From: Natronomonas gomsonensis
Lineage (GTDB): Archaea > Halobacteriota > Halobacteria > Halobacteriales > Haloarculaceae
Assembly: GCF_013391635.1 (NCBI RefSeq)
Contig: NZ_JACAWU010000002.1
Location: 1,116,001-1,180,000, forward strand
DNA length: 64,000 nt
Reading direction: 5' to 3'
Position 1 is the stretch's first letter; every line of letters begins with the position of its first letter. Positions 25,240 through 33,420 of this stretch are shown one piece after another. Below the pieces are notes generated by a model. It saw only the letters and a list, made by a program, of their open reading frames with translations. It had not been told where the DNA came from and ran no database searches. A program made the position numbers and the translations under genes.

Positions 25240-26405
25240 TCGTCGTCACCTCCGGAGAGAATCGACGCCTCGAACACCCGCTCGTGGGCGGGTTGGTCGA
25301 CCGTAGCGTACTCGACGTATGCGAAACAGACGACGGCGACCACGACGGCGAGGGCGATTTGGGGGACGCCGAACTGCTGTGGGAAGCCCCGCGGGAGGAT
25401 TCGGCCGCTGGCGCGGGCGAGCGGTAACACGAGAGCGAATGTGCCGAGTTGCAGCGGCACGAAGAGTTTCCGTTTCGCCCCGGGAGCTGTGTGCCAGTTG
25501 TAGGCGGCAATCCCCGCGAGAATGGCAACAAAGTACGCCGAGAGCCCACGCGTAATCGGGAGAAACAGTACGACTGGAACCGCAGCGAGGAGGGCAAACG
25601 CCGTGGTGAGCGATATGAGGACGCGACCGTACAGGAGCGTCACGTAGTGGACGACCGAGAGGAAGCCGAAGGCGGCCGCGAGGAGAATCACGTACAGCAG
25701 GATGAGCCACTTGCTCGCAAGGGCATAGATACCGAGCAACGGAAGCGCGATAAGCCCCATCCGAATGCCGTAGCGACTGCGAACACGCTCGGAGACGAGG
25801 AGTCCGAGCACGAAGAGTCCGATGACGAGCGGGCGGCCGAGAATCGTCGGTTCGAGTTCGGTCGGGAGTGCGGCGTTTTTGTACACGGCCACGTCGGTCG
25901 TCGTCGTGTACAGCGCCGGCGGCGTAATCTCGCCGATCGTCGCCGCCAGATTCGGCGTAATGAGTAGCCACCCGAGGGCGACTAATCCAACGTAGAGCCC
26001 CGTTGCCGCGAGCACGTCGAAGACACGGTACTGGGGCTTGAGTTGGTGGTAGTTGTACGCGGCGAGACCGGGGAGAATGCTGCCGATGAAGACGACTGAT
26101 TGGAGGGACTCCGGAATGAGCGACTCCAGCCCGACCAACAGCAGGATTGGAACCCCGCTGCCGATGGCCATCGCGACGAGGAGTTCGTCACGACCGTAGA
26201 GCAACGTTCGCTGTTTGACGATACTGAGACCGAGGAAGGCGAGTATCGTACTCAACACGAAAATCGGGAGCATCAGGGCGTTCTTCAGGGTGTAGACGGC
26301 CAAGACTGGGATGGCAATGGTCCCGCCCAATCGAAGCCCGAAAAGCTGTGAGATGCTGCCGACCAACAGCAGTCCCAGCGCAGTAATCCCTGCTGCAACT
26401 AACAT
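25236..26405 (-). CDS. CapC/PgsC-like polytopic membrane protein with internal duplication
   Basis: 389 residues from ATG 26405; the upstream extension of the frame is not hydrophobic and was discarded. About ten to twelve membrane helices. The two halves match each other: FGLRLGGTIAIPVLAVYTL, then TLLYGRDELL, then GSILPGLAAYNYHQL in the first, and YGIRMGLIALPLLGIYAL, then TLLYGRVLIS, then AILAGIAAYNWHTA in the second. Each half is about the size of Bacillus PgsC (roughly 150 residues). The gene is translationally coupled to the CapB-like ligase (ATGA overlap), so they act together in making or exporting a polymer at the membrane. Confidence 0.75.
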   Translation of the reverse strand: MLVAAGITALGLLLVGSISQLFGLRLGGTIAIPVLAVYTLKNALMLPIFVLSTILAFLGLSIVKQRTLLYGRDELLVAMAIGSGVPILLLVGLESLIPESLQSVVFIGSILPGLAAYNYHQLKPQYRVFDVLAATGLYVGLVALGWLLITPNLAATIGEITPPALYTTTTDVAVYKNAALPTELEPTILGRPLVIGLFVLGLLVSERVRSRYGIRMGLIALPLLGIYALASKWLILLYVILLAAAFGFLSVVHYVTLLYGRVLISLTTAFALLAAVPVVLFLPITRGLSAYFVAILAGIAAYNWHTAPGAKRKLFVPLQLGTFALVLPLARASGRILPRGFPQQFGVPQIALAVVVAVVCFAYVEYATVDQPAHERVFEASILSGGDDE

Positions 26406-26513
26406 CGGCCCCACCTCACGATATGACGCTCCCCCGCACGGATTCGAATGAACACCGAAGTACAATAGGCCTACCCATCGTTGCCTCAAGGGAATCGAAC
26501 TCCGGAATCGGCT

Positions 26514-27884
26514 TCAAATCACGCCAATGGAGACGGCAGCCAGAACGAGAGCGAAGAGAATCGAGACGGCGATGCCGGCGACGAGCGGTTTGTTCTCCAT
26601 CGCTTTCTCGTGGAGGGGCATCGCGTCGTACTCCGCTCGGAACGTTTCGAGGTTCTCGCTGTCGTAGAAGTACTTCGTCTTGAGCGCGAAGCGTTCGGTC
26701 ACCGCACAGCCGGTACAGACCGGCGAGCCTTCGAGACGTTCGGTCTCGATGTGGTCACCACAACTGATACTGCCGCAGTTGGCACAGTAGGTGTACTGCC
26801 CGTCGTCTCCGGCCGTATCACAGTGGACACAGCGATGAATCCCGTCCTCGATTGTGGCGCGTGAGGGGCCGGCAGCGTAGTACTCGTAGGGGTAGGAGTA
26901 GGACTGCAGCTTCACTGTCTGTCGAATTTGCGGCAGATACACCGGGTCGATGGACTGGACGGAGATGTCGGATTGCTTCGGCTCGCAGGTCTTGTTGTAC
27001 GTGACGTTGTTGTCGCCGGTGTAGGTGACCGTCGTCGTGTGCCGTGTTCGGAGGCGGTCGACCGCCCACTCCTTGTACTCGGTTTGGGTCTGTCCGAAGC
27101 GGCCTTCCTCGATGTCGTCGAACACCTCGTGTAGGTCCGCGCGTCGTTCTTCGAGGTCGATAGTCGCGTGGCGATTTTCCTTGACGAGCGTCCGGACAGT
27201 GCTATTCGCGAGTTCCGGGTGGCCCCGGCCGGCGTAGGCGACGAACCGAGAGCGGTCGTTGATGCGGTGGATGACGCCGACCGAGGTCTCGAAGACGGCG
27301 TTGACCTCGGCGGTAATCGTCACGAGAGGGTTGAACGTCACGCTGGTCCGAGGTGATGGAACGGCTCCCGGGTCGATGTTGTCGATGTCGCGAAACGCCG
27401 TCTTGACCGGGGCGTCGATGGTGCCGGGCCGTTCGTACGGCCGGAGTGATTCCGAACAGAGAATTTCGATGCGACCGTTGTACAAATCGAGACCGATTTC
27501 ATCGGCAATCTCGCGTAAGTCCATCCCGTCGATGAGTTCAATGGGGTAGGGATCGTCGTTGTTGCGAAGCCGCTCGGCGTATTCTTCAGCAGGGCCGCTG
27601 AACCGCCCCGTCGTGACGACCATCCCGCGTTTCGGCCCGTCGTAGTCGTAGGTCGCAATGGCCGAGTGGAGTTTCTGGACGACGGGGCGGCCGACCGAGC
27701 CGGTGTGTTTGCATTCGACGACGACCGCCCGCCGAGTACCGTCGACGACTTCCTCCATCAGGATGTCGCGGCCCTCGTCGGCCGTACGACTCGCCTGCCG
27801 GACGTTTTCATAGCCGAGGTTCCGGAAGACGTCCTCCATGAGGTCCTCGAACTCGTATCCGGAGAGCTCGTCCAAGACTGCCAT
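26514..27884 (-). CDS. Mrr-type restriction endonuclease domain protein with zinc ribbon and C-terminal membrane helix
   Basis: 456 residues. N-terminal Mrr_cat fold: LSGYEFEDLMEDVFRNLGY, then the PD-(D/E)xK residues Asp40, Glu57 and Lys59 in GRDILMEE and VVVECKH, and RPVVQKLHSAI. The middle 180-330 is not recognised. Near 345-385 there are paired Cys motifs, HRCVHCD, TYCANCG and VCTGC, forming zinc ribbons. The last 25 residues are a single hydrophobic helix. The catalytic residues are intact. A membrane-tethered Mrr nuclease is not a classical restriction enzyme; defence or DNA-uptake control is possible. It is single, with no methylase next to it. Confidence 0.78.
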   Translation of the reverse strand: MAVLDELSGYEFEDLMEDVFRNLGYENVRQASRTADEGRDILMEEVVDGTRRAVVVECKHTGSVGRPVVQKLHSAIATYDYDGPKRGMVVTTGRFSGPAEEYAERLRNNDDPYPIELIDGMDLREIADEIGLDLYNGRIEILCSESLRPYERPGTIDAPVKTAFRDIDNIDPGAVPSPRTSVTFNPLVTITAEVNAVFETSVGVIHRINDRSRFVAYAGRGHPELANSTVRTLVKENRHATIDLEERRADLHEVFDDIEEGRFGQTQTEYKEWAVDRLRTRHTTTVTYTGDNNVTYNKTCEPKQSDISVQSIDPVYLPQIRQTVKLQSYSYPYEYYAAGPSRATIEDGIHRCVHCDTAGDDGQYTYCANCGSISCGDHIETERLEGSPVCTGCAVTERFALKTKYFYDSENLETFRAEYDAMPLHEKAMENKPLVAGIAVSILFALVLAAVSIGVI

Positions 27885-27966
27885 CGCGATACGACGGGTA
27901 TCTCCGGGCGCCGATATATAGGTTGTCGAGGGCGATTGGCGTCAACAGAAATGGGAACCTAATCGA

Positions 27967-28362
27967 TTAGTCGTGGGGTTCGAGTGGGAGGCGATCTACG
28001 TCGATTTTGTCGTAATCTTGCTCGCTCGAAAGAATCGATTCCCCGGTCGCAATAGTGATGCCGGCGTGAATCGCATCGAACGGCGTGAAATCGTCTTCGC
28101 TGGCGAGGACAGCAGCGACGAGAACAGCCTCTTCATGTACTGCCGGCTGGACAGGAACTCGTTCGACTAAGTTCGTCAGCGCCCGCTCGACATCAATCGT
28201 GTACTCGTCAGCTTCAGAGTCGTATGTGTAGAGGAGTAATTCCGTGTAGGCATTGATTGACGTATGAATATCATCATGCTCTTCGAGTGCCTTACGAGCA
28301 GAGTCCTGAAGCCAGTCGTCGGGCTTTGCGAGTGCCAACAGGAAATCCGTTTCTACGTACAC
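27967..28362 (-). CDS. vapC: PIN-domain ribonuclease toxin, VapC family
   Basis: 131 residues, normal for VapC. The acidic triad of the PIN fold is present: Asp6 in YVETDFLLAL, Glu41 in NAYTELLLY and Asp96 in FTPFDAIHAGI. It is the second gene of a two-gene unit, 3 nt after the AbrB-type antitoxin. VapC toxins cleave RNA when released from the antitoxin. Active-site residues are intact, so function is likely. Confidence 0.85.
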   Translation of the reverse strand: MYVETDFLLALAKPDDWLQDSARKALEEHDDIHTSINAYTELLLYTYDSEADEYTIDVERALTNLVERVPVQPAVHEEAVLVAAVLASEDDFTPFDAIHAGITIATGESILSSEQDYDKIDVDRLPLEPHD

Positions 28363-28365
28363 AAT

Positions 28366-28632
28366 CTATTCCTTGCGCCGCGATTCGCGGCCTTCGATTT
28401 CAGATTCAATCTCGGCCTTTGCCTTGGAGATGGCTTGACTCGCTAGCTCATCTCGACTCGTTCCCTCGAAGGCATCGCCGACAGCTTCGTGAACGCCTTC
28501 AAGCGGGTCTTCATCTATCGGTAAAAGTACGACATGACTTGGTAACTTGACTATTCGATACTCGTCGCCGTACTGGTCTCGTACGTCTTTTGGCAGATAG
28601 ATTCGCCCCCGTTCATCAGCTGTTGTTCCCAT
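28366..28632 (-). CDS. vapB: AbrB/SpoVT-type antitoxin, VapB family
   Basis: 88 residues from ATG 28632. The swapped-hairpin AbrB DNA-binding motif DERGRIYLPKDVRDQYG with RIVKLP is at the N-terminus. The charged C-terminal helix (ISKAKAEIESEIEGRESRR) would wrap the PIN toxin. An in-frame upstream extension of 20 residues was rejected because this ATG begins exactly at the AbrB fold and has AT-rich promoter sequence 20-30 bp before it. It probably represses its own promoter together with VapC. Confidence 0.82.
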   Translation of the reverse strand: MGTTADERGRIYLPKDVRDQYGDEYRIVKLPSHVVLLPIDEDPLEGVHEAVGDAFEGTSRDELASQAISKAKAEIESEIEGRESRRKE

Positions 28633-28679
28633 ATATTGGGATAATATACGTGCATATCTAAGTCTTTTCCCGTAATACA

Positions 28680-28725
28680 GGACTGTGGCCAAAGCCCACG
28701 ACTTCAGTCGTGAAGGATGTCAGAA
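28680..28725. mobile_element. Solo end of an IS200/IS605-type element (remnant)
   Basis: AAGCCCACGACTTCAGTCGTGAAGGATGTCAG is a stem-loop of the kind found at the right end of haloarchaeal IS1341/IS605 elements. No transposase sequence is attached. A related AGCCCACGACTGCAAC occurs on the minus strand near 42410-42425. Confidence 0.35.
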
Positions 28726-28738
28726 TAGAGTGTAACGT

Positions 28739-29983
28739 TCAGTCTCGCGTCACAAGTATCACGGCGAACGTCCCTGCGAGGGTCGAGAAGGCGGCCAGAG
28801 CGAGAAACACCGCCGACATCGAACCGTAGGTCCGGACCGTCCCGATAATCGCGGCACCGAGGGCGCCGACGCCAAAAATAGCGAGATACGTGTAGCCGAA
28901 CGAGAGCCCTCTCGAGCCAGCGAGTGAGTACTTGGCGATAGTTGCTTGGGAGAGCGGTTGCATCGCAAACAGCGCAAAGCCGAGTAGCGCACCAACAATC
29001 AACAGCCCCCACAGCCCAGTCCCGGCGGCCGGCACGAACAACAGCGCGAAGGTGGTGAGAAAGACGAGCATCAGCAACATCCCGCGGTCGGGTTCGATGT
29101 ACTCGGTGAGGCGGCCGCCGAGATACTGCCCGCCGATGCCAATCGTCAGCAGGCCGACGTACAGATACTGTGCGAGATCGAACTCCTCCGCCATCGGGCT
29201 GTTGGGGTCAAAGAGCCCGAGACGGGCATCACCGATAGCCGCGGTGAGGAACTCCCCGAGCAATTCGGGGAGGAACGTGACGACGCCGCGGTAGTAGAGC
29301 CCGTTGAACGCGACGATGACGAAGACAAGCGCGAAACCAACAGTAAACAACTGCCGCGTCTCGGCGAAAAACTCCGAGAGTGACGACGGCGGCTGTCGTT
29401 CCTGGCCTCCATCGGTGACCTCGACGGCTGCAGTTGGGTCGAACTCGATGGATAGCCCCGCAGCTGCAGCGATGAGCGCCGGAATCGCGAGGATAACGGC
29501 GACGGTTTGCCACTCGAAGACGAGCAAAAGTAGCGCCGTCAACAGTGGCCCTGCAGCGATACCGACGTTGCCAGCCATGCCGTGATAGGCGAACCCTCGG
29601 CCGCGTTCGCGGACCCCGTTGCTGATGAGCGTCAGCCCCGCGGGATGATAGACGCTGGCCGCAGCACCCCAGATCGCGATTGCGATGGTGATGCCGAGGA
29701 CACCTGGGGCGATGCCCAAGATGAGAAACGAGACGCCCATCCCGGCCAGACAGAGGGTGATGAGCCGGCGGGAGCCGAAACGGTCGACGAGAAGGCCACC
29801 GGGAAGTGCACCGACGCCGAAGAGGCCGTAGCCGACGGCGACTGCCGTGCCCAGTACAGCAGTCGTCGTCGAGAATTCGAGCAGCCACACTGTCATCAAA
29901 ATCGGAATCGATAGCTCGTAGATGTGGACCATCGCGTGGCCAGCCATCACGAACCCGACGATGGAACGGTCGTTGTCGTCCAC
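28739..29983 (-). CDS. Major facilitator superfamily transporter
   Basis: 414 residues with twelve predicted helices. The MFS motif A region is GGLLVDRFGSRRLIT between helices 2 and 3, and a related IGGQYLGGRLTEYIE is at the half-repeat. Substrate cannot be predicted; the family includes cyanate-, drug- and sugar-type exporters. The gene is alone, ending beside an IS-end remnant and starting divergently from the HTH gene at 30.2 kb. Confidence 0.8.
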   Translation of the reverse strand: MDDNDRSIVGFVMAGHAMVHIYELSIPILMTVWLLEFSTTTAVLGTAVAVGYGLFGVGALPGGLLVDRFGSRRLITLCLAGMGVSFLILGIAPGVLGITIAIAIWGAAASVYHPAGLTLISNGVRERGRGFAYHGMAGNVGIAAGPLLTALLLLVFEWQTVAVILAIPALIAAAAGLSIEFDPTAAVEVTDGGQERQPPSSLSEFFAETRQLFTVGFALVFVIVAFNGLYYRGVVTFLPELLGEFLTAAIGDARLGLFDPNSPMAEEFDLAQYLYVGLLTIGIGGQYLGGRLTEYIEPDRGMLLMLVFLTTFALLFVPAAGTGLWGLLIVGALLGFALFAMQPLSQATIAKYSLAGSRGLSFGYTYLAIFGVGALGAAIIGTVRTYGSMSAVFLALAAFSTLAGTFAVILVTRD

Positions 29984-30134
29984 AGGGAGTGAGACTGCGT
30001 GGGGGTCGCAAATATACTCTATTGAGGGTCATTGACAGCACCGGAGGTACGGTGAACAATCGCACCCGAGTATTATCGACCTGTCTACGGCTTCTCCAGC
30101 AGCGACATTGAGCTCATATATTTGTATGTTCCAA

Positions 30135-30142
30135 AATTATAT
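30135..30142 (+). promoter_or_regulatory. TATA box of the HTH gene
   Basis: AATTATAT lies 25-32 bp before the ATG at 30167, predicting a leaderless two-gene transcript and supporting that start over one 45 nt upstream. Confidence 0.5.
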
Positions 30143-30166
30143 TGCGTGTTGGTGGCTAGTCCCAGC

Positions 30167-30700
30167 ATGGCCGAGTTCGACCCAGTTCCATCAGCAGGGT
30201 CCGAAGACGGGTCGCGACGGTGGCAGGAGGGTACGGATACGTTCGGCCGTGTGTATGCCGTCCTTCTCGGAACCTCGACACCGACGCCCTATAGGGAGCT
30301 CGCGGAAGCCGCGGCCTGTTCGCCAAACGCCGCCAAGAAGCACTTAGACAGGCTCACTGAGATGGGTATCGCCGATGCTGATACCGATGGCCGACCGGCG
30401 AAATACGCGCGCAACGACGGGTATCTCGAATGGCAGGAAGCCAGTCGAATCGCCAACGCTCTCTCGGTCGAAGAAATCCGTGACCGCGTTCAGGAGTTGG
30501 AAACCCAACGCGCAACCTACGAGGAACGCTTCGGGACCACGGACCCGGCGACGCTGTCTGCAGTCAATGCCGAAACGCACGACGCTATTCACGACCGTAT
30601 GGAGGCATTGAGTGACTGGCGGAGTATCGTTCGAGATGTTCGGCTGTACGATCTTGCCCGACGGCTCGCCGAAAACGACGGCCATCTCATCCCGGCATAA
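30167..30700 (+). CDS. Winged helix-turn-helix regulator, putative antitoxin-type
   Basis: 177 residues. A winged HTH is at about 30-85 (YRELAEAAACSPNAAKKHLDRLTEMGIADADTDGRPAKYARND). A coiled-coil stretch follows (EEIRDRVQELETQRATYEERFG). The C-terminal RLYDLARRLAENDGHL is amphipathic. This matches a common haloarchaeal regulator family (DUF7342-like). Its stop directly abuts the ATG of a small partner protein, an arrangement typical of toxin-antitoxin or regulator-effector pairs. Autoregulation is likely but not shown. Confidence 0.7.
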   Translation: MAEFDPVPSAGSEDGSRRWQEGTDTFGRVYAVLLGTSTPTPYRELAEAAACSPNAAKKHLDRLTEMGIADADTDGRPAKYARNDGYLEWQEASRIANALSVEEIRDRVQELETQRATYEERFGTTDPATLSAVNAETHDAIHDRMEALSDWRSIVRDVRLYDLARRLAENDGHLIPA

Positions 30701-31150
30701 ATGGGCCCACCAACAGACGCCCCCACTGGAAGGACGGGGCCAGTTGACCGACAAACCCTCCGACTCCTCGAAACACACCTCATCGACGACCCACTAGTGG
30801 AGTCGACCAGCATCGACCCCGATCCGTACGAACCACGTCTCCTGCACGCCTCGCTTGATACAGGTCGCTATCCGGAATCGGTAGAGACAGTCCGAATCGA
30901 CATTCAGTGGTTCACCAGCGGCGATTTTTCGTTTCACTACCTCGAAACCGAGTCGGCAGGTCAGCACTGGGAGTGTCGTTGGGACCGTCATCCCAATGAG
31001 CATAACACCCGACTCCACTTTCATATGCCCCCAACCGGGACGAACGTTCGAGACATTCCGGACCTGGCTGAGCATCCGCTCGAAGTGTATTCGACCGTCC
31101 TCACAGCAATCGATGAGCGAATCGAGACGCTATGGTCGGAAGGTGAGTGA
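30701..31150 (+). CDS. Small TumE-like partner protein of the upstream HTH
   Basis: 149 residues starting on the base after the HTH stop. The core FSFHYLETES with HWECRWDRHPNEHNTRLHFH recalls the DUF6516/TumE toxin family, which ends its core with a His-rich HxH strand; the TumE at 54.7 kb has RYDNSHEDTKGHELH at the equivalent place. This resemblance is weak and based on pattern only. It is consistently paired with an HTH gene, so a toxin of a HTH/TumE-like module is my best guess. Confidence 0.5.
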   Translation: MGPPTDAPTGRTGPVDRQTLRLLETHLIDDPLVESTSIDPDPYEPRLLHASLDTGRYPESVETVRIDIQWFTSGDFSFHYLETESAGQHWECRWDRHPNEHNTRLHFHMPPTGTNVRDIPDLAEHPLEVYSTVLTAIDERIETLWSEGE

Positions 31151-31218
31151 GGAGGCGTTCCTTGCTAGGGTTTCACTAGGCACTGTATCGCCCGCCTCCC
31201 AGTCGAATGAGGGGTTGG

Positions 31219-31818
31219 TTACTTGTTCTCCAGCGCGTCAAGGATACAGGCAGCGGCGATGACCGCTTCCTTCGGCACGTCGCTTGCGTCGTCGATAGTG
31301 ACCGTGTAGGCGTCTCGCATCGAGAACTTGCCTTCGATGTCGCCGACGTGGCCACCGTCGGCGTCGAAGATTTCGTATTTGTTCGGGACGAGGTTCGCGG
31401 CCGAGAAGAGGTGCCGAAGCGCCGACAGCAGTTTGTTCTTCGACTTGATGGTCGCTAACGCTTCGCCCGTATCGGGGTCGCGAATCGTCCAGTTCTCGAC
31501 GAACAGTGAGTAATCCTCGTCAAGGACGACGACATCCTCGCCAGTGCCGGAGTCCGTGATGGTGTAGTTGCCCGCGATATCCATGATGCCGCCGGCTTTC
31601 ACACTGAAGGCATCCGCGTCGTTGCCGGTGACGAAGGGGAACTCCTCTTTCAGTTTGAACATCTTCTGCTTGCCGCGCAGGACGACGTCGCCGGCGCTGT
31701 CGCGGACGACGTACTTATTCCGAATCATCGACTGTTTGACCTCATAACGGTCGTCGTTAAGATTGACCGTCGAGATGTCGTAGCGGCCAGCCGATTCGGA
31801 TGTGGAGGGCTCTGACAT
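31219..31818 (-). CDS. LURP-one-related / tubby-like beta-barrel protein
   Basis: 199 residues from ATG 31818. The sequence has the alternating pattern of LURP-one-related proteins: RYEVKQSMIRNKYVVRDSAGD, VVLRGKQKMFKLKEEF, IMDIAGNYTITD and VGDIEGKFSMRDAYTVTI. These fold as a 12-strand barrel with a central helix (tubby C-terminal/phospholipid scramblase-like). The biochemical role in archaea is unknown. It is an isolated gene, convergent with the TumE-like gene. Confidence 0.7.
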   Translation of the reverse strand: MSEPSTSESAGRYDISTVNLNDDRYEVKQSMIRNKYVVRDSAGDVVLRGKQKMFKLKEEFPFVTGNDADAFSVKAGGIMDIAGNYTITDSGTGEDVVVLDEDYSLFVENWTIRDPDTGEALATIKSKNKLLSALRHLFSAANLVPNKYEIFDADGGHVGDIEGKFSMRDAYTVTIDDASDVPKEAVIAAACILDALENK

Positions 31819-32094
31819 GGTCGATAGGTGCGGCACGGTCTGGAAAAAGGCTTCTGTTCAGTGCGAACAGGCCTCTGTTGCTCTGTTGAGATTCTATCAT
31901 ATCGATACCATCTGTAGTGGAACAGTTGCCCAGTACGTGTGCAAACTGAGCGACGAGCATCCGTACGATGACCGCAAGCGAGCATGGCACCGTACCGACT
32001 ACAGACCGGGATTCTGTCGGAGGTCCGCGATTGGCGTTCCCAGTCAGGAGCTGTTCCATACCGATGGTGGCAGTTGTGGTCAGTAACGCTATAC

Positions 32095-32661
32095 CTACGC
32101 TACCTGCTCGCTGTTTTGGAACGTGACGGTCCGTTCGTCCGTTTCTATGGTCATGACGATAGTAATCCAGCCGTTCTGCCGGTCTATCTTCCATGCCTCC
32201 TGCAGCGATAGGTCGATACGCTCGGTAGCAGTACGGGAGCCCCCGGCTTCGACCGTGCCGACCTCCTTCTTGCCCTCCCAGACGATGTCGTCCTCAGCGG
32301 TATTGTCCTCACCAGCAAAAATCCGGGTGTATACGGTAGTCCCGGTCGCCGTCTCATCTTGGTTGTTGTGTAGCGTCGTCGTGACATCCCGACAGGTCTG
32401 CCCGCACTCCTTGATATTATTGATAGTCAACGAGAACGGCGGCGTTTCTGTCGCGGCCCCTCCGGCCCCATCGTTACCCGAGCCGCTATCGGACGGCGTG
32501 GCTGTCGGGAAGTCCGAAAGTTCCTCTCCAGAGCCCGTGCCGCCAGGGGCCGGACCCACACCGTAGTAGAACACGGCACCGAGACAGACAGCAAGGACCA
32601 CAACCACCAGTGCTGAACCGACTGCGTATCTCCGATTCGCCGTGTCTCGTTCTTCAGGCAC
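32095..32661 (-). CDS. Membrane-anchored extracellular protein, unknown function
   Basis: 188 residues. One N-terminal membrane helix (AVGSALVVVVLAVCLGAVFYYGV) is followed by a Gly/Ser/Thr/Pro linker and a beta-rich domain. That domain contains a close Cys pair (KECGQTCRDV) and strands such as VEAGGSRTATERIDLS, as in FxLYD or DUF-type Ig-like folds of haloarchaea. The helix is uncleaved or a lipoprotein-like signal without a clear lipobox. No neighbours suggest a function. Confidence 0.6.
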   Translation of the reverse strand: MPEERDTANRRYAVGSALVVVVLAVCLGAVFYYGVGPAPGGTGSGEELSDFPTATPSDSGSGNDGAGGAATETPPFSLTINNIKECGQTCRDVTTTLHNNQDETATGTTVYTRIFAGEDNTAEDDIVWEGKKEVGTVEAGGSRTATERIDLSLQEAWKIDRQNGWITIVMTIETDERTVTFQNSEQVA

Positions 32662-32729
32662 TACGCAAGGGAAAGACGGCTACCGGGAAGTCTCTGGTGG
32701 CCGATTGATACAGAGTCGGTTTCACTCCG

Positions 32730-33325
32730 GGCGTCATGATACAATCGTCTCCGTCGAATATTGTTCTGCACCCAAAGTCAGTTCCCGTTCGACAACGGTC
32801 AGACGCAGTCGGAGCGTTTATTCGCCCCCCAGTCACACGAGGTGGTTGTGCATCCGACGGCGGCCGAGGGGGCAGCGCCAGAGCGTTCGGCAATCGTCCG
32901 ATACCGTGGAAAGGTGTCCCGAACACGCGCCAGCGTCTCGTCACGCAACGCCAGATCCAGCGTCGCGACTATTGCGAGATGGCCATGCCGCTTGAGTTCG
33001 CGCATCCTGTGCCTCATGGACGTGAAACTCAGTAATCGTCGATTCGCCAGCGGCGCGGGCTAACTCACCGGCCTTGTACAGGAGACTGAGTGCCTGCCGG
33101 GCACTCCCCGTATCTAGTGCTGATAACGCCGCACACAGCGAAATTACGCCTGACGCGGTCGCACCGTCGTACAAAGCGCCCTCAACGCGTCGCTGTAGAA
33201 TCTCTTCCAGTTCCAGCGCTTGATATGGCGGAAAATGACTCTCTTGCTCGCAGAACGTGTTTTTGACCTTCGGGGAAAGCTCATCACGGAACCCGAAATC
33301 ATTGCTAATCCCGACTACGCACGGT
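32730..33325 (-). pseudogene. Truncated and frameshifted orc1/cdc6 gene
   Basis: The minus strand encodes [20 protein letters not shown] and [17 protein letters not shown], which align with the intact Orc at 33.4-34.6 kb ([20 protein letters not shown]). A frameshift near 33010 moves to [19 protein letters not shown] and RYRTIAERSG, and degraded winged-helix sequence continues to about 32730. The whole ATPase N-terminus is absent. Immediately 5' lies an ORB-like repeat, so the truncation junction is at the repeat. Confidence 0.75.
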
Positions 33326-33331
33326 TTGACC

Positions 33332-33363
33332 GGAGTGAGAGAGTACGTTTCGTGTGCTTTTCC
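33332..33363 (-). repeat. ORB-like origin repeat, copy 1
   Basis: The minus strand has AAAGCACACGAAACGTACTC followed by TCTCACTCC, identical in its core to the copy at 34739. It lies at the junction with the truncated orc gene. Confidence 0.65.
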
Positions 33364-33393
33364 ACCGTACGCGGCCGGGTGCAGACACATACA

Positions 33394-33420
33394 CACAGAG
33401 TAGATTTCGTGTGCTTTCAC
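33394..33420 (-). repeat. ORB-like origin repeat, copy 2
   Basis: The minus strand has GTGAAAGCACACGAAATCTA then CTCTGTG. It overlaps the last codon and stop of the intact orc gene. Confidence 0.6.

Noticed and set aside
25246..25971. Alternative minus-strand frame overlapping the CapC-like gene
   Set aside because: Arg/His-rich, typical of the wrong frame in GC-rich DNA; the overlapping hydrophobic frame is clearly the gene.
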